From positions 1 through 20,399 of the forward strand of contig CAMLGR010000082.1 of the NCBI GenBank assembly GCA_946479615.1: a stretch of 20,399 bases of DNA, in the 5' to 3' direction. The stretch is from an uncultured Bacteroidota bacterium (GTDB lineage: Bacteria; Bacteroidota; Bacteroidia; Chitinophagales; Chitinophagaceae). Positions 8,802-15,654 of this stretch are shown in pieces. Each line of letters starts with the position of its first letter. Within the stretch, counting starts at the first letter, position 1. The translations under genes were made by a program, and so were the position numbers. Under the pieces are notes generated by a model. That model was given only the letters and a program-made list of their open reading frames with translations, searched no databases and was not told the DNA's origin.

Positions 8802-8897
8802 AATTAAGAATTATGAGTTATGAATGGTGAATGCCGTAGTAAGAGCGTATCGGATCTCTTTAGTCCATTCATAATTCATCATTGTCAATTCATAATT
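8802..8897. repeat. Heptamer-built inverted repeat (element A)
   Basis: The left arm (8802-8836) reads as five consecutive heptamers: AATTAAG, AATTATG, AGTTATG, AATGGTG, AATGCCG. The right arm (8863-8897), read on the minus strand, is also five heptamers: AATTATG, AATTGAC, AATGATG, AATTATG, AATGGAC. The spacer is 26 bases. The best pairing (TTATGAATGG blocks) is shifted by one unit. The element lies between the stop of gcvT and the start of the SRPBCC gene; gcvT has no T-tract terminator of its own. Confidence 0.75.
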
Positions 8898-8901
8898 ATC
8901 T

Positions 8902-9987
8902 TCAGCTAAACGGCAACTTCGCCACCTTAGCCTGCAGCAGCTTATCCCTGACCTTGATATAAACATTGGTATCAATCGCGGCATAAGCGCTTCTTACATA
9001 TCCCATGGCAATAGCTTTGCCGAGTGTGGGGGATTGTGTACCCGATGTAACATGACCGATCAGGGCCCCGGAATAATCCTTTATTTCATATCCTTGGCGC
9101 GGAATTCCTTTGTCGATCATTTCCAGTCCGACCAGTTTCTTTTCCACTCCTTTTTCCTTTTGCCGGGTAAATATTTCTTTGGAGATAAAGTCCTTACTGA
9201 ATTTAGTGATCCAACCTAAACCTGCTTCCAGTGGGGAAGTGACATCATCGATATCATTTCCATAAAGACAATAGCCCATTTCCAGCCGGAGCGTATCACG
9301 GGCAGCCAGGCCGATCGGTTTAATACCCGATGCAGCGCCCGCTTCGAAAATAGCGTTCCAGATTGCAGAAGCTGCGCCATCCTTATCCTCGAAATATATT
9401 TCCACACCACCCGCACCGGTATAGCCTGTCGCGCTGATCAATACATTATCCACGCCGGCAAATTTGCCTTTTACAAATGTGTAATATTTCAGGTTCAGGA
9501 TATCCGCTTCTGTCAATGGTTGCAGGATCTTGGTAGCATTGGGACCCTGTATCGCCAGCAGACAGGTTTTATCGGAAATATCATGCATCTCTATCTTACC
9601 GGTATTATGCTGGCTGATCCAGTTCCAATCCTTTTCAATATTGGCTGCATTTACTACCAGCATGTATACCTTATTTTCTTCAAGGCAGTAGACCAGCAGG
9701 TCATCGACAATTCCACCTTTTTCATTGGGGAGACAACTATATTGTGCCTGACCGGCTTTTAATTTGGATGCATCGTTACTCGTTACACGCTGTATAAGGT
9801 CCAGCGCCTTTTCTCCTTTCAGAATAAATTCACCCATATGGCTGACATCGAAGACGCCGGCATTCTTCCTGACAGCAGCATGCTCATCATTGATACCACT
9901 ATAACTGATAGGCATATTATAACCGGCAAAAGCAGCCATCTTAGCGCCCAAAGCAAGGTGCTTGTCTGTAAAAGGAGTGTGTTTCAT
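8902..9987 (-). CDS. gcvT: Aminomethyltransferase, glycine cleavage T-protein
   Basis: The 361 residues match GcvT along the whole length. It takes the aminomethyl group from the lipoylated H-protein, releases ammonia and makes 5,10-methylene-tetrahydrofolate. Seen in order: [23 protein letters not shown] (4-26), [12 protein letters not shown] (43-54), [10 protein letters not shown] (91-100, holding the catalytic Asp region), NAANIEKD (113-120) and [12 protein letters not shown] (187-198). Length is normal for the family. The N-terminus fits the conserved start, so the ATG at 9987 is secure although a -7 promoter element ends only four bases before it. gcvH and gcvP are not in the window, so the operon is split in this genome. 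Confidence 0.97.
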   Translation of the reverse strand: MKHTPFTDKHLALGAKMAAFAGYNMPISYSGINDEHAAVRKNAGVFDVSHMGEFILKGEKALDLIQRVTSNDASKLKAGQAQYSCLPNEKGGIVDDLLVYCLEENKVYMLVVNAANIEKDWNWISQHNTGKIEMHDISDKTCLLAIQGPNATKILQPLTEADILNLKYYTFVKGKFAGVDNVLISATGYTGAGGVEIYFEDKDGAASAIWNAIFEAGAASGIKPIGLAARDTLRLEMGYCLYGNDIDDVTSPLEAGLGWITKFSKDFISKEIFTRQKEKGVEKKLVGLEMIDKGIPRQGYEIKDYSGALIGHVTSGTQSPTLGKAIAMGYVRSAYAAIDTNVYIKVRDKLLQAKVAKLPFS

Positions 9988-9991
9988 GCCG

Positions 9992-10021
9992 CAAAAGTAG
10001 GGGGAATTTAATTAGTCCCAA
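9992..10021 (-). promoter_or_regulatory. Promoter of gcvT, four bases from the ATG
   Basis: The minus strand has TTG (10019-10021), 19 bases, then TACTTTTG (9992-9999), an almost perfect sigma-A promoter. Only four bases (9988-9991) lie between the -7 element and the ATG, so transcription is predicted to start at or within a base or two of the start codon. Confidence 0.65.
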
Positions 10022-10065
10022 GTCCGGTGCAGGTAATAATAATAAGAATCAGCAGGCCCGGAATA

Positions 10066-10134
10066 AATTAGGAATTAGGAATGAAGAATGGATCGGGAAT
10101 CACGTAATACATTATTCATTCATAACTCATAATT
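10066..10134. repeat. Heptamer-built inverted repeat (element B)
   Basis: The left arm (10066-10093) is AATTAGG, AATTAGG, AATGAAG, AATGGAT. The right arm (10107-10134), read on the minus strand, is AATTATG, AGTTATG, AATGAAT, AATGTAT. The spacer is 13 bases. Pairing is imperfect, but the period of seven is kept in both arms. It ends five bases from the stop codon of the methyltransferase gene, which shows no other terminator. Confidence 0.6.
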
Positions 10135-10138
10135 ATTC

Positions 10139-10870
10139 CTAAACTCGTCCCATCCGTAAATGGATCGGAAAAATAATTTTCATCCTTTCTTCTTTCCAGT
10201 AAGGCCGGATTTGTTGTATCAACCCGGGAACAGGGCTCCGGTCATTAACACTGATATATTTCTGTAAAGCTGACCAGGTGTTAAAATATCCTTCCAGCCC
10301 TTCCAGCGACCAATGGTATTCTATTGAAAAGTCCGGTGTTTTAATTTCCTCGAATGGAAAAGGAATAGTTGTATAATTCTTATCTACATATTTTCTCTCT
10401 TTATCCCAGTAACCTGCCAGTGTTTCAAAATGATATTCTTCGATCACCATATCGATAGCCGGTGAAATTTTTAATAAGGAATACATCCATGCCGCTATGT
10501 ATGAACCTGGCCGGCCCACGCGTTTTACTTCTGAATAAAATTTTTCGAAATCAAACCAATGTAAAGCCTGTGATACAGTGACGAGATCTATGCTATGATC
10601 GGGAAAATCAGTTTTCTCTGCTGCCTGTACCGAATAAATAATATTACCGGCCTGGTAAGCATTATCCAGTTGCCGCTGGCTGATATCCGTAGCCAATACT
10701 TTTTGAAAATGAGGAGCCAGCATTTTTGCGGTCTGCCCGTTACCAGTGGCGCAATCCCAGGCTGCTTCCTTTCCGGGAATATGCTTCAATATAAAATCAA
10801 ATAGTTCGGGGGGATATGTGGGCCGGTACTTTGCATATACATCTGCCTGCTTTGAAAAATTATCTTTCAT
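10139..10870 (-). CDS. Class I SAM-dependent methyltransferase
   Basis: This 243-residue protein has a Rossmann-type methyltransferase core. Motif I is WDCATGNGQT (38-47), the acidic residue that holds the ribose is D62 (VLATDIS), and a post-motif HWFDFEKF follows at 104-111. The N-terminal pattern FSKQADVYAKYRPTYPPELFDFI is typical of the Methyltransf_11 group of small-molecule methyltransferases. The C-terminal third is variable and would set the substrate, which cannot be read here. It appears cytosolic. It is a single-gene unit: the pspC terminator lies upstream, its own -7 element sits four bases before the ATG, and heptamer element B lies downstream. Confidence 0.9.
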   Translation of the reverse strand: MKDNFSKQADVYAKYRPTYPPELFDFILKHIPGKEAAWDCATGNGQTAKMLAPHFQKVLATDISQRQLDNAYQAGNIIYSVQAAEKTDFPDHSIDLVTVSQALHWFDFEKFYSEVKRVGRPGSYIAAWMYSLLKISPAIDMVIEEYHFETLAGYWDKERKYVDKNYTTIPFPFEEIKTPDFSIEYHWSLEGLEGYFNTWSALQKYISVNDRSPVPGLIQQIRPYWKEERMKIIFPIHLRMGRV

Positions 10871-10874
10871 ATTG

Positions 10875-10882
10875 CAAAGATA
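10875..10882 (-). promoter_or_regulatory. -7 promoter element four bases before the methyltransferase ATG
   Basis: The minus strand reads TATCTTTG (match to TAnnTTTG), then four bases and ATG. The -33 region holds CTG at N21 rather than TTG, so the upstream half is weaker than at gcvT. The close spacing predicts a leaderless or nearly leaderless mRNA. Confidence 0.5.
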
Positions 10883-10887
10883 AAAAA

Positions 10888-11004
10888 CAGATCACGGATG
10901 TAACAGATATGAATGATCGCGCAGATTTACACTTATTAAATAGGAATGATATTCTTACAGGAAATAATCTGCGAAATCTTTTAATTCAGAACTAATCCGC
11001 GTTG
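10888..11004. repeat. Degenerate intergenic inverted repeat (element E)
   Basis: Two words occur in each arm in mirrored order: CACGGAT (10893-10899) and CGCAGATT (about 10920-10927) on the left, AATCTGCG (10966-10973) and ATCCGCG (10995-11001) on the right. Sequence between the words does not pair well. It lies between the methyltransferase promoter and the pspC terminator. Similar CGCAGATT/CGCGGATT intergenic words are familiar to me from other Bacteroidota genomes, but I cannot verify that here. Confidence 0.4.
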
Positions 11005-11035
11005 AAAAAAAGAAAGGCCCCGTGAACAGGGCCTT
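11005..11035 (-). terminator. Intrinsic terminator of the padR-pspC operon
   Basis: On the minus strand AAGGCCC pairs with GGGCCTT around an eight-base loop, followed by TTTCTTTTTTT. It starts about 36 bases after the pspC stop codon. Confidence 0.85.
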
Positions 11036-11071
11036 CGTTGTCCACCTGCGGCGGACCCAACTTCAACCGAG

Positions 11072-13312
11072 TTAAAAGAACGTGCCGGACAGCGAAGAAG
11101 CGAGTGAATGCGCTATCGCGATATCCTGCGGCGTTGCTTTTGTATTTATTTTAAACGTGGTCTTACGGGATTGTTCTTCCTTTTGTTTCATCAGTTCCTT
11201 TATTTCATTATCCCTGTCGCGGATATCCTGTTCCTTTTGCTTTTGTTTTTCTTCGATCTGGCGCTGCAGATCCTGCTGACGGGCAATACTATCCTGTTTG
11301 TTGTTATTATTATTGTCGTCATTGTCATCGTAACGATACTCGTCCCGGTTCTTTTTCTTAGCTGGTTTTTGCGGATCGACGAGATAACCGTTTTCGCTCA
11401 TCACATAATCGATATTGGTATCGTAGTCAAAGTATTCATCCCTGAAGCTCCAGTTCCTGTCCCAGCGGTTATGACTATACCGATCCTTCACTCTGATATT
11501 GACAGCATGCAGTTTATCCAGTGTTTCATCGAAGCGGATCTTTTTGCCCAATGGCACACGGATGATCACAGCAATTTCCTGGTCACGGAATTTGCTTTGT
11601 TTACTGATAGCGAAACCACTTCCGATATCCAGCACACTATCCGTATACGCATAGAAGAATTGAGCCTCATCAGCACGTTGCTGCGCTTCGGCCGGTGTTC
11701 TGCCGCGGCTGTATTTCTTGATCTCTACGTGATAGGCCGAATCATTGCTTTGCTCCACCCTTACTCTCACATTAGACAACCTGAACGTGTCGTTGGTTAC
11801 ATCCACTCCTTTTCCATCGATATCTATCCAGGGAATAGTACCGCTGTATTCGATCTCCGGCTCACTCACCTTCACGATCATCTTACCATTCAGGGGTTGT
11901 GTGATCGGCACTTCAATGCCAGGTCTTTTATTATTATTCGATCTGAAATCATTGGTAAGACTGGCTGCAAGCAAGGCTACAGAAACCCATCCCAGTGTCC
12001 AGAGACCGCCGAATGTCCAGCCCAGGTAACCACCGGAAGACCTGATCCGCATGATCCTTCTCAGCAGCCAGATGATAAACCCGATCAACGGAACTCCGAG
12101 GAATAAAATCAGGGTGCCCCAGGCAAACGTATTTTGCCAGAATCCATCGAGTAAGAAGTTCTTCAAGGGCCAGAAATCAAAGCTGCCAAAGATCAATCCC
12201 ATCAACCCGACAAATAAACCAAACGCTATTGTACCAGCGACAAAAAGAAAGAAAGCTTTGAAAATAACACCGATCATATGGCCGATACCCGTTCCTGTCC
12301 TTCGTGCCGCATGTCCCACTTCGGAGGCAAAACTTTTTCCCCGTTTATTCGAAAAATCCTTTGCTTTCTTTGCAAACCGGTCAGCGGTTTCTTTTACTTC
12401 TTCGCTCCATTCTTTCACTCTTGTCTTCATTTCTTCGGCGCCTTCTTTTACATTCTGGCGGATGGTATTCACATCAACTTTTTCCCCGCGCATTTCCATT
12501 TGCTGGTACTGGCTTCTTGCCTCCGGCAATACGATCCATAAAATAATATAGGCAATGATAAAGGTGCTGCTCAATGAACCGAAGACGATATTAGGTACAA
12601 ATGAACCCCTGTGAAAAAGCGGCCAGCTAACGATTCCAAAGAAAATATTCAATAATAATGGCGCTGCAAAAAGTAAGCGGAACACCCATGTTTCCTTATT
12701 GAAATAAGCAGCCAAACCACTCGCTACACCGCCGAATACTTTTTCTTCGGGGTTGCGATACAATCTTTTTCCGTTAAACTGGTCCAGTTCGCTGGCAGGA
12801 AGAATGATCCATAATAAAATATAGATGAGTATACCTGCACCAAATCCACCAAAGGTGATGATAGCGAACAGCAACCTGATAATGGCCGGATCGATATTCA
12901 TGAAATTGGCAATACCGGCACAAACACCTCCGAGCATTTTATCACTGGTATCGCGATACAATCTCTTTTTCGGTTCATGATAGTCTGTTCCTGTATCACT
13001 GCTTTTTTGTGAAGAAGAAGCTGTAGCAGCAGCCGCGTTTTCATTTTCTGCTGCATCCAGGTCTTCCGGGCGGCCCATCGATGCCACGATCTCATTTATA
13101 TCTTCATCGGTAATACAGGCAGCTCCTTTGCGGATCTTTTCATTCATAAGTTCCGCAATACGGCTTTCAATATCATTGATGATCTCGTCGCGATCTTCCT
13201 CTTTGGAAAAATAGCGGCGCAGACTTTCAATATATTGCTGCAACTTTTCGTAAGCCGAATCCTCAATAGGGATTACCCGGCCGCTTAAGTTTATGTTGAT
13301 GATCTTTTTCAT
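11072..13312 (-). CDS. PspC-domain membrane protein with two PspC repeats
   Basis: This 746-residue protein is related to phage-shock protein C. Residues 1-90 are a cytosolic, mostly helical domain common before PspC domains in Bacteroidota. Two PspC domains follow: KKRLYRDTSDKMLGGVCAGIANF (115-172) and GKRLYRNPEEKVFGGVASGLAAYF (181-265), each ending in a membrane helix with the motif ILW-I-LP. A charged helical stretch (280-330) leads to further membrane segments (about 345-375, 395-418, 432-452). Residues 455-640 are a soluble beta-rich domain. The tail (about 650-725) is Asp/Asn-rich, then a Gln/Lys/Glu coiled coil. The role is probably envelope-stress sensing or regulation, inferred from PspC. 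It is co-transcribed with padR, 47 bases upstream. Confidence 0.9.
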   Translation of the reverse strand: MKKIININLSGRVIPIEDSAYEKLQQYIESLRRYFSKEEDRDEIINDIESRIAELMNEKIRKGAACITDEDINEIVASMGRPEDLDAAENENAAAATASSSQKSSDTGTDYHEPKKRLYRDTSDKMLGGVCAGIANFMNIDPAIIRLLFAIITFGGFGAGILIYILLWIILPASELDQFNGKRLYRNPEEKVFGGVASGLAAYFNKETWVFRLLFAAPLLLNIFFGIVSWPLFHRGSFVPNIVFGSLSSTFIIAYIILWIVLPEARSQYQQMEMRGEKVDVNTIRQNVKEGAEEMKTRVKEWSEEVKETADRFAKKAKDFSNKRGKSFASEVGHAARRTGTGIGHMIGVIFKAFFLFVAGTIAFGLFVGLMGLIFGSFDFWPLKNFLLDGFWQNTFAWGTLILFLGVPLIGFIIWLLRRIMRIRSSGGYLGWTFGGLWTLGWVSVALLAASLTNDFRSNNNKRPGIEVPITQPLNGKMIVKVSEPEIEYSGTIPWIDIDGKGVDVTNDTFRLSNVRVRVEQSNDSAYHVEIKKYSRGRTPAEAQQRADEAQFFYAYTDSVLDIGSGFAISKQSKFRDQEIAVIIRVPLGKKIRFDETLDKLHAVNIRVKDRYSHNRWDRNWSFRDEYFDYDTNIDYVMSENGYLVDPQKPAKKKNRDEYRYDDNDDNNNNNKQDSIARQQDLQRQIEEKQKQKEQDIRDRDNEIKELMKQKEEQSRKTTFKINTKATPQDIAIAHSLASSLSGTFF

Positions 13313-13359
13313 GTTCTTGAAATTTTTTGGTTGAAGCCTTGTCCGCTTTGCCAGGCGGG

Positions 13360-13710
13360 TTATTGGTTAAATGGTGAATCTGATTTTTTGTTAGCTAATG
13401 CGTTTACGCCATTTGATAACTCATTCCACGTTTGTTCCAATTCTTTATAAAAGTCGTTTCCTTTTTCTGTGAGTGAAAAATATTTGCGGGGCGGTCCCGA
13501 ATTGCTTTCTACCCAACGGTAAGTAAGCATTTCTGCATTTTTGAGGCGGGTAAGCAAAGGATAAAGTGTACCCTCCAGGATCTGGAGATTGGCCGCCCGC
13601 ATCTCTTCTACTATATCACTGGGATAGGCCTCACCCCGGCGGATAATAGAAAGGATACAAAACTCCAGGATCCCCTTTCTCATCTGGCTCTGTGTGTTTT
13701 CAATGTTCAT
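13360..13710 (-). CDS. PadR-family transcriptional regulator
   Basis: The 116-residue product has the PadR winged helix: RKGILEFCILSIIRRGEAYPSDIVEEM (11-37), the recognition and wing region ILEGTLYPLLTRLKNAEML (44-62) and GPPRKYFSLTEKG (72-84), then a short dimerisation helix (85-108). This is the short PadR subfamily, usually a repressor of a neighbouring membrane-protein gene. It is the first gene of an operon with pspC. A good promoter lies upstream with an inverted repeat over its -33 element, which fits autorepression. The inducing signal is unknown. Confidence 0.94.
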   Translation of the reverse strand: MNIENTQSQMRKGILEFCILSIIRRGEAYPSDIVEEMRAANLQILEGTLYPLLTRLKNAEMLTYRWVESNSGPPRKYFSLTEKGNDFYKELEQTWNELSNGVNALANKKSDSPFNQ

Positions 13711-13754
13711 AAAACCTCATTTATAGTTATGGAAAAAAATGGTTCAGATCTGTC

Positions 13755-13770
13755 AGGGTCTTATAACCCT
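13755..13770. promoter_or_regulatory. Small inverted repeat in the padR leader
   Basis: AGGGT and ACCCT are separated by six bases (CTTATA). The element lies in the predicted 5' leader of the padR mRNA, between the promoter and the ATG. It could be a leader hairpin or a second binding site. There is no further support. Confidence 0.25.
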
Positions 13771-13797
13771 TTGCAACGATTTTCTTCCTTGATAGAA

Positions 13798-13829
13798 CAA
13801 AGATAAGGCGATAGTTGGTACTATGCAAA
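13798..13829 (-). promoter_or_regulatory. Promoter of the padR-pspC operon
   Basis: The minus strand shows TTTG (13826-13829), exactly 20 bases, then TATCTTTG (13798-13805): a full match to the Bacteroidota sigma-A consensus. Transcription would start near 13790, leaving a leader of about 80 bases. Confidence 0.75.
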
Positions 13830-13840
13830 CTAAAGTACCA
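13816..13840. promoter_or_regulatory. Probable operator of PadR
   Basis: TGGTACT (13816-13822) and AGTACCA (13834-13840) form a perfect 7-bp inverted repeat with an 11-base spacer. The -33 element TTTG lies inside the spacer, so a bound dimer would block RNA polymerase. The next gene downstream encodes a PadR protein. Assignment to that protein is inferred from position. Confidence 0.55.
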
Positions 13841-13981
13841 TATTTCTTAAGGTAATATTGAATGAAGAGGGGCTGGTTTTAGTCTGAAATCCGCCCTGGT
13901 AGAGGATTTAACCCGGAAAAAATATTTCTGAATACAGCTATTCAGTTTACACAAATGGCAATTTCACCGGATATATGGAAT

Positions 13982-14004
13982 AAAAAAAGGGCGCAAAACG
14001 CCCT
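13982..14004 (-). terminator. Intrinsic terminator of the exbD-like gene
   Basis: On the minus strand AGGGCG pairs with CGCCCT around a TTTTG loop and is followed by seven T residues. It lies 35 bases after the stop codon. The rest of the 328-base gap between padR and the exbD-like gene holds the padR promoter and operator; nothing else is recognised in it. Confidence 0.85.
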
Positions 14005-14038
14005 AATATCCATTATTCCGACAATTATTGCCTGTTTA

Positions 14039-14590
14039 TTAATCTGCTCTTGCATCCAGCCACCCGATCTCCTCCCTTTCCGGCTTCACCAGTACATACC
14101 TTGTTACATTATTGATCTGCATTTCATCTAATGCTTTGACAACATCATCATAATTGGCCTTTCCGGAAGGTTTGATCAGCACCATTAAACCATCCTTCCC
14201 CTCTTTCGAAATACCGGCTTTTGCAAGAAAGTCCTGTTTGTCCCTGATAATTTTTCCGATACCTTTTTTTTCATCAAAACTTATCTGCCTGATTTCATTT
14301 CCTTCCAATGCCTGTCCTATATCTCCATGATAGTAATAAACGGTATGATTATCTCCTATCAGCATCGTCAATGCGTTTGACATCTGTAATTTTTGCGGCG
14401 GACCATCATGCGGCATATATAATTTCTCTACAACAGGCGCATTCATTCTTACCGTCATCACAAAGAAAGAAATGAGGAGGAAACCGAGGTCTACCATGGG
14501 TGTCATATCAGTTTTCAGGCTATGTTTTCGCAGGTAACGCACACCTGCTTTTTTCCGGCTGGCCGCCGGTAATCCCGTAATATCCATCAT
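14039..14590 (-). CDS. ExbD/TolR-family biopolymer transport protein
   Basis: From the ATG at 14590 the product has 183 residues. A basic cytosolic N-terminus (to about residue 28) is followed by the family signature TDMTPMVDLGFLLISFF. Its Asp34 corresponds to the proton-conducting Asp of ExbD and TolR in the single membrane helix (31-47). The periplasmic part ends in the usual fold with GLMVLIKPSGKANYDDVVKALDEM. In its family it works with an ExbB/TolQ pentamer to energise TonB or a Tol-Pal-like system. No exbB or tonB is in the window, so its partner is encoded elsewhere. The frame extends to an ATG at 14623 (194 residues); I prefer the inner MM start because homologues have about 30 residues before the helix. 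It is divergent from the stress-protein gene. Confidence 0.88.
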   Translation of the reverse strand: MMDITGLPAASRKKAGVRYLRKHSLKTDMTPMVDLGFLLISFFVMTVRMNAPVVEKLYMPHDGPPQKLQMSNALTMLIGDNHTVYYYHGDIGQALEGNEIRQISFDEKKGIGKIIRDKQDFLAKAGISKEGKDGLMVLIKPSGKANYDDVVKALDEMQINNVTRYVLVKPEREEIGWLDARAD

Positions 14591-14666
14591 AAGCAATGAT
14601 TTGAAATGAGATGCCCGGAGCAAAAAATTCCACAGTCAACCCCTGCTTTCGCCTGATCCATAATGC

Positions 14667-14697
14667 TTGCGGCAAGGCATTGTTATTGCTACTTCTG
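14667..14697 (+). promoter_or_regulatory. Probable promoter of the universal stress protein gene
   Basis: TTG (14667-14669), 20 bases, then TACTTCTG (14690-14697), one mismatch to TAnnTTTG. Predicted start near 14703 would exclude upstream in-frame ATG codons, which supports translation from 14716. Confidence 0.5.
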
Positions 14698-14715
14698 TTT
14701 TGTAAAAAAAGAGTT

Positions 14716-15537
14716 ATGAAAACCATTATTGTCCCTACCGATTTTTCTCCCGCTGCAATAAACGCAACAAACTATGCCGCTAACCTGGCCCTGGCTACCG
14801 GCAGCAATCTTCATTTATTTAATATTTACCAGATACCGGTTGCTATTGCCGATGTTCCCCTCGCCCTGCTTTCTGTTGATGATATGCAAAAAGCAGCCGA
14901 GCAAAAATTAAGACATTTAAAAAGAGATCTCGAACATATCACCTCCAACCAGGTAAATATTACTATCGAAGCTCGCCTGGGCAATGTGATCGATGAACTG
15001 GCGGATGTATGCAGGACCATAGACCCTTTTGTTGTTGTCATGGGCAGTACCGGCCATTCAGGAATTGAAAAAGTTCTATTCGGCAGTACTACGCTCAGCG
15101 CGATCAAACATTTGCAATGGCCCGTGATCAGCGTACCTAAAGGAAAAGAATATGGAAATGGCATTCGTAAAATTGGTTTTGCCTGCGACCTGCGCGAAGT
15201 AGAAGAAACAACCCCTTTTTCCATTATCACTGATTTTGTAAAAGAATTACATGCAGAGTTTCATATCCTGAATGTGGAAGAAGAACCAGCTATTACAGAT
15301 ATGCCCGATCAGACATCTGTATTAGGCACTGCGACTATGAGCGTCAATCCTAAATTCCATTTCATCAAGCCGGGTGATATCGAAGATGGTATCAATGATT
15401 TTGCAGAAACCAATAATCTTGACCTGATCATTGCTATTCCTAAAAAACACAAACTGGTGAACAGCCTGTTTAATCCAAGCTCAACGCGCCAGCTTGTTTC
15501 CCAATCTCATATACCTGTTATGTGTGTACACGAATAA
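14716..15537 (+). CDS. Tandem universal stress protein (UspA family)
   Basis: The 273-residue protein holds two Usp domains. The first (1-143) opens MKTIIVPTDFSPAA and has the ATP-binding pattern G110-x2-G113-x9-G123-S (in GSTGHSGIEKVLFGSTT), so it should bind nucleotide. The second (about 150-273) keeps the fold pattern (IRKIGFACDLREV ... DLIIAIPKKHKLVNSLFNPSSTRQLV ... IPVMCVHE) but lacks the glycine loop. Usp proteins act in the cytosol in stress survival; the exact activity is unknown. The frame is open upstream to 14611, but the family start and the promoter position favour the ATG at 14716. It stands alone, with a perfect 36-bp inverted repeat starting three bases after its stop. Confidence 0.93.
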   Translation: MKTIIVPTDFSPAAINATNYAANLALATGSNLHLFNIYQIPVAIADVPLALLSVDDMQKAAEQKLRHLKRDLEHITSNQVNITIEARLGNVIDELADVCRTIDPFVVVMGSTGHSGIEKVLFGSTTLSAIKHLQWPVISVPKGKEYGNGIRKIGFACDLREVEETTPFSIITDFVKELHAEFHILNVEEEPAITDMPDQTSVLGTATMSVNPKFHFIKPGDIEDGINDFAETNNLDLIIAIPKKHKLVNSLFNPSSTRQLVSQSHIPVMCVHE

Positions 15538-15540
15538 GCC

Positions 15541-15635
15541 CTATGTGAAACCTATGTTCCTATGTGCCTATGTGGTAAAAAGCTGACTGGCGTAATCTCA
15601 CCACATAGGCACATAGGAACATAGGTTTCACATAG
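15541..15635. repeat. Perfect 36-bp inverted repeat built of octamers (element C)
   Basis: The arms 15541-15576 and 15600-15635 are exact reverse complements, with a 23-base spacer. The left arm is made of CCTATGTG-type octamers (15540-15547, 15551-15558, 15559-15566, 15567-15574), with AAA between the first two. Transcribed from either strand it gives a very long, perfect hairpin. It lies in the 117-base gap between the stress-protein gene and the EamA gene. There is no T-tract after it. Confidence 0.95.
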
Positions 15636-15654
15636 AGATATTGTAAATTGTGGT

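Noticed and set aside
8262..10870. comB, SRPBCC, gcvT and methyltransferase as one operon
   Set aside because: Separate promoter elements are visible before comB, gcvT and the methyltransferase, and large palindromes lie in two of the gaps.
11108..12106. Long plus-strand frame of 332 codons inside pspC
   Set aside because: It is antisense to a well-supported gene, and its hydrophobic Ile/Leu/Phe-rich product reflects the reverse complement of charged codons.
14039..15537. ExbB-ExbD-TonB energy-transduction operon
   Set aside because: Only the ExbD-like gene is present; its neighbours are a divergent Usp gene and the PadR operon.
15541..15635. CRISPR array
   Set aside because: The repeats are 8 bases, nearly contiguous and arranged as an inverted repeat, with no spacers of CRISPR length and no cas genes.
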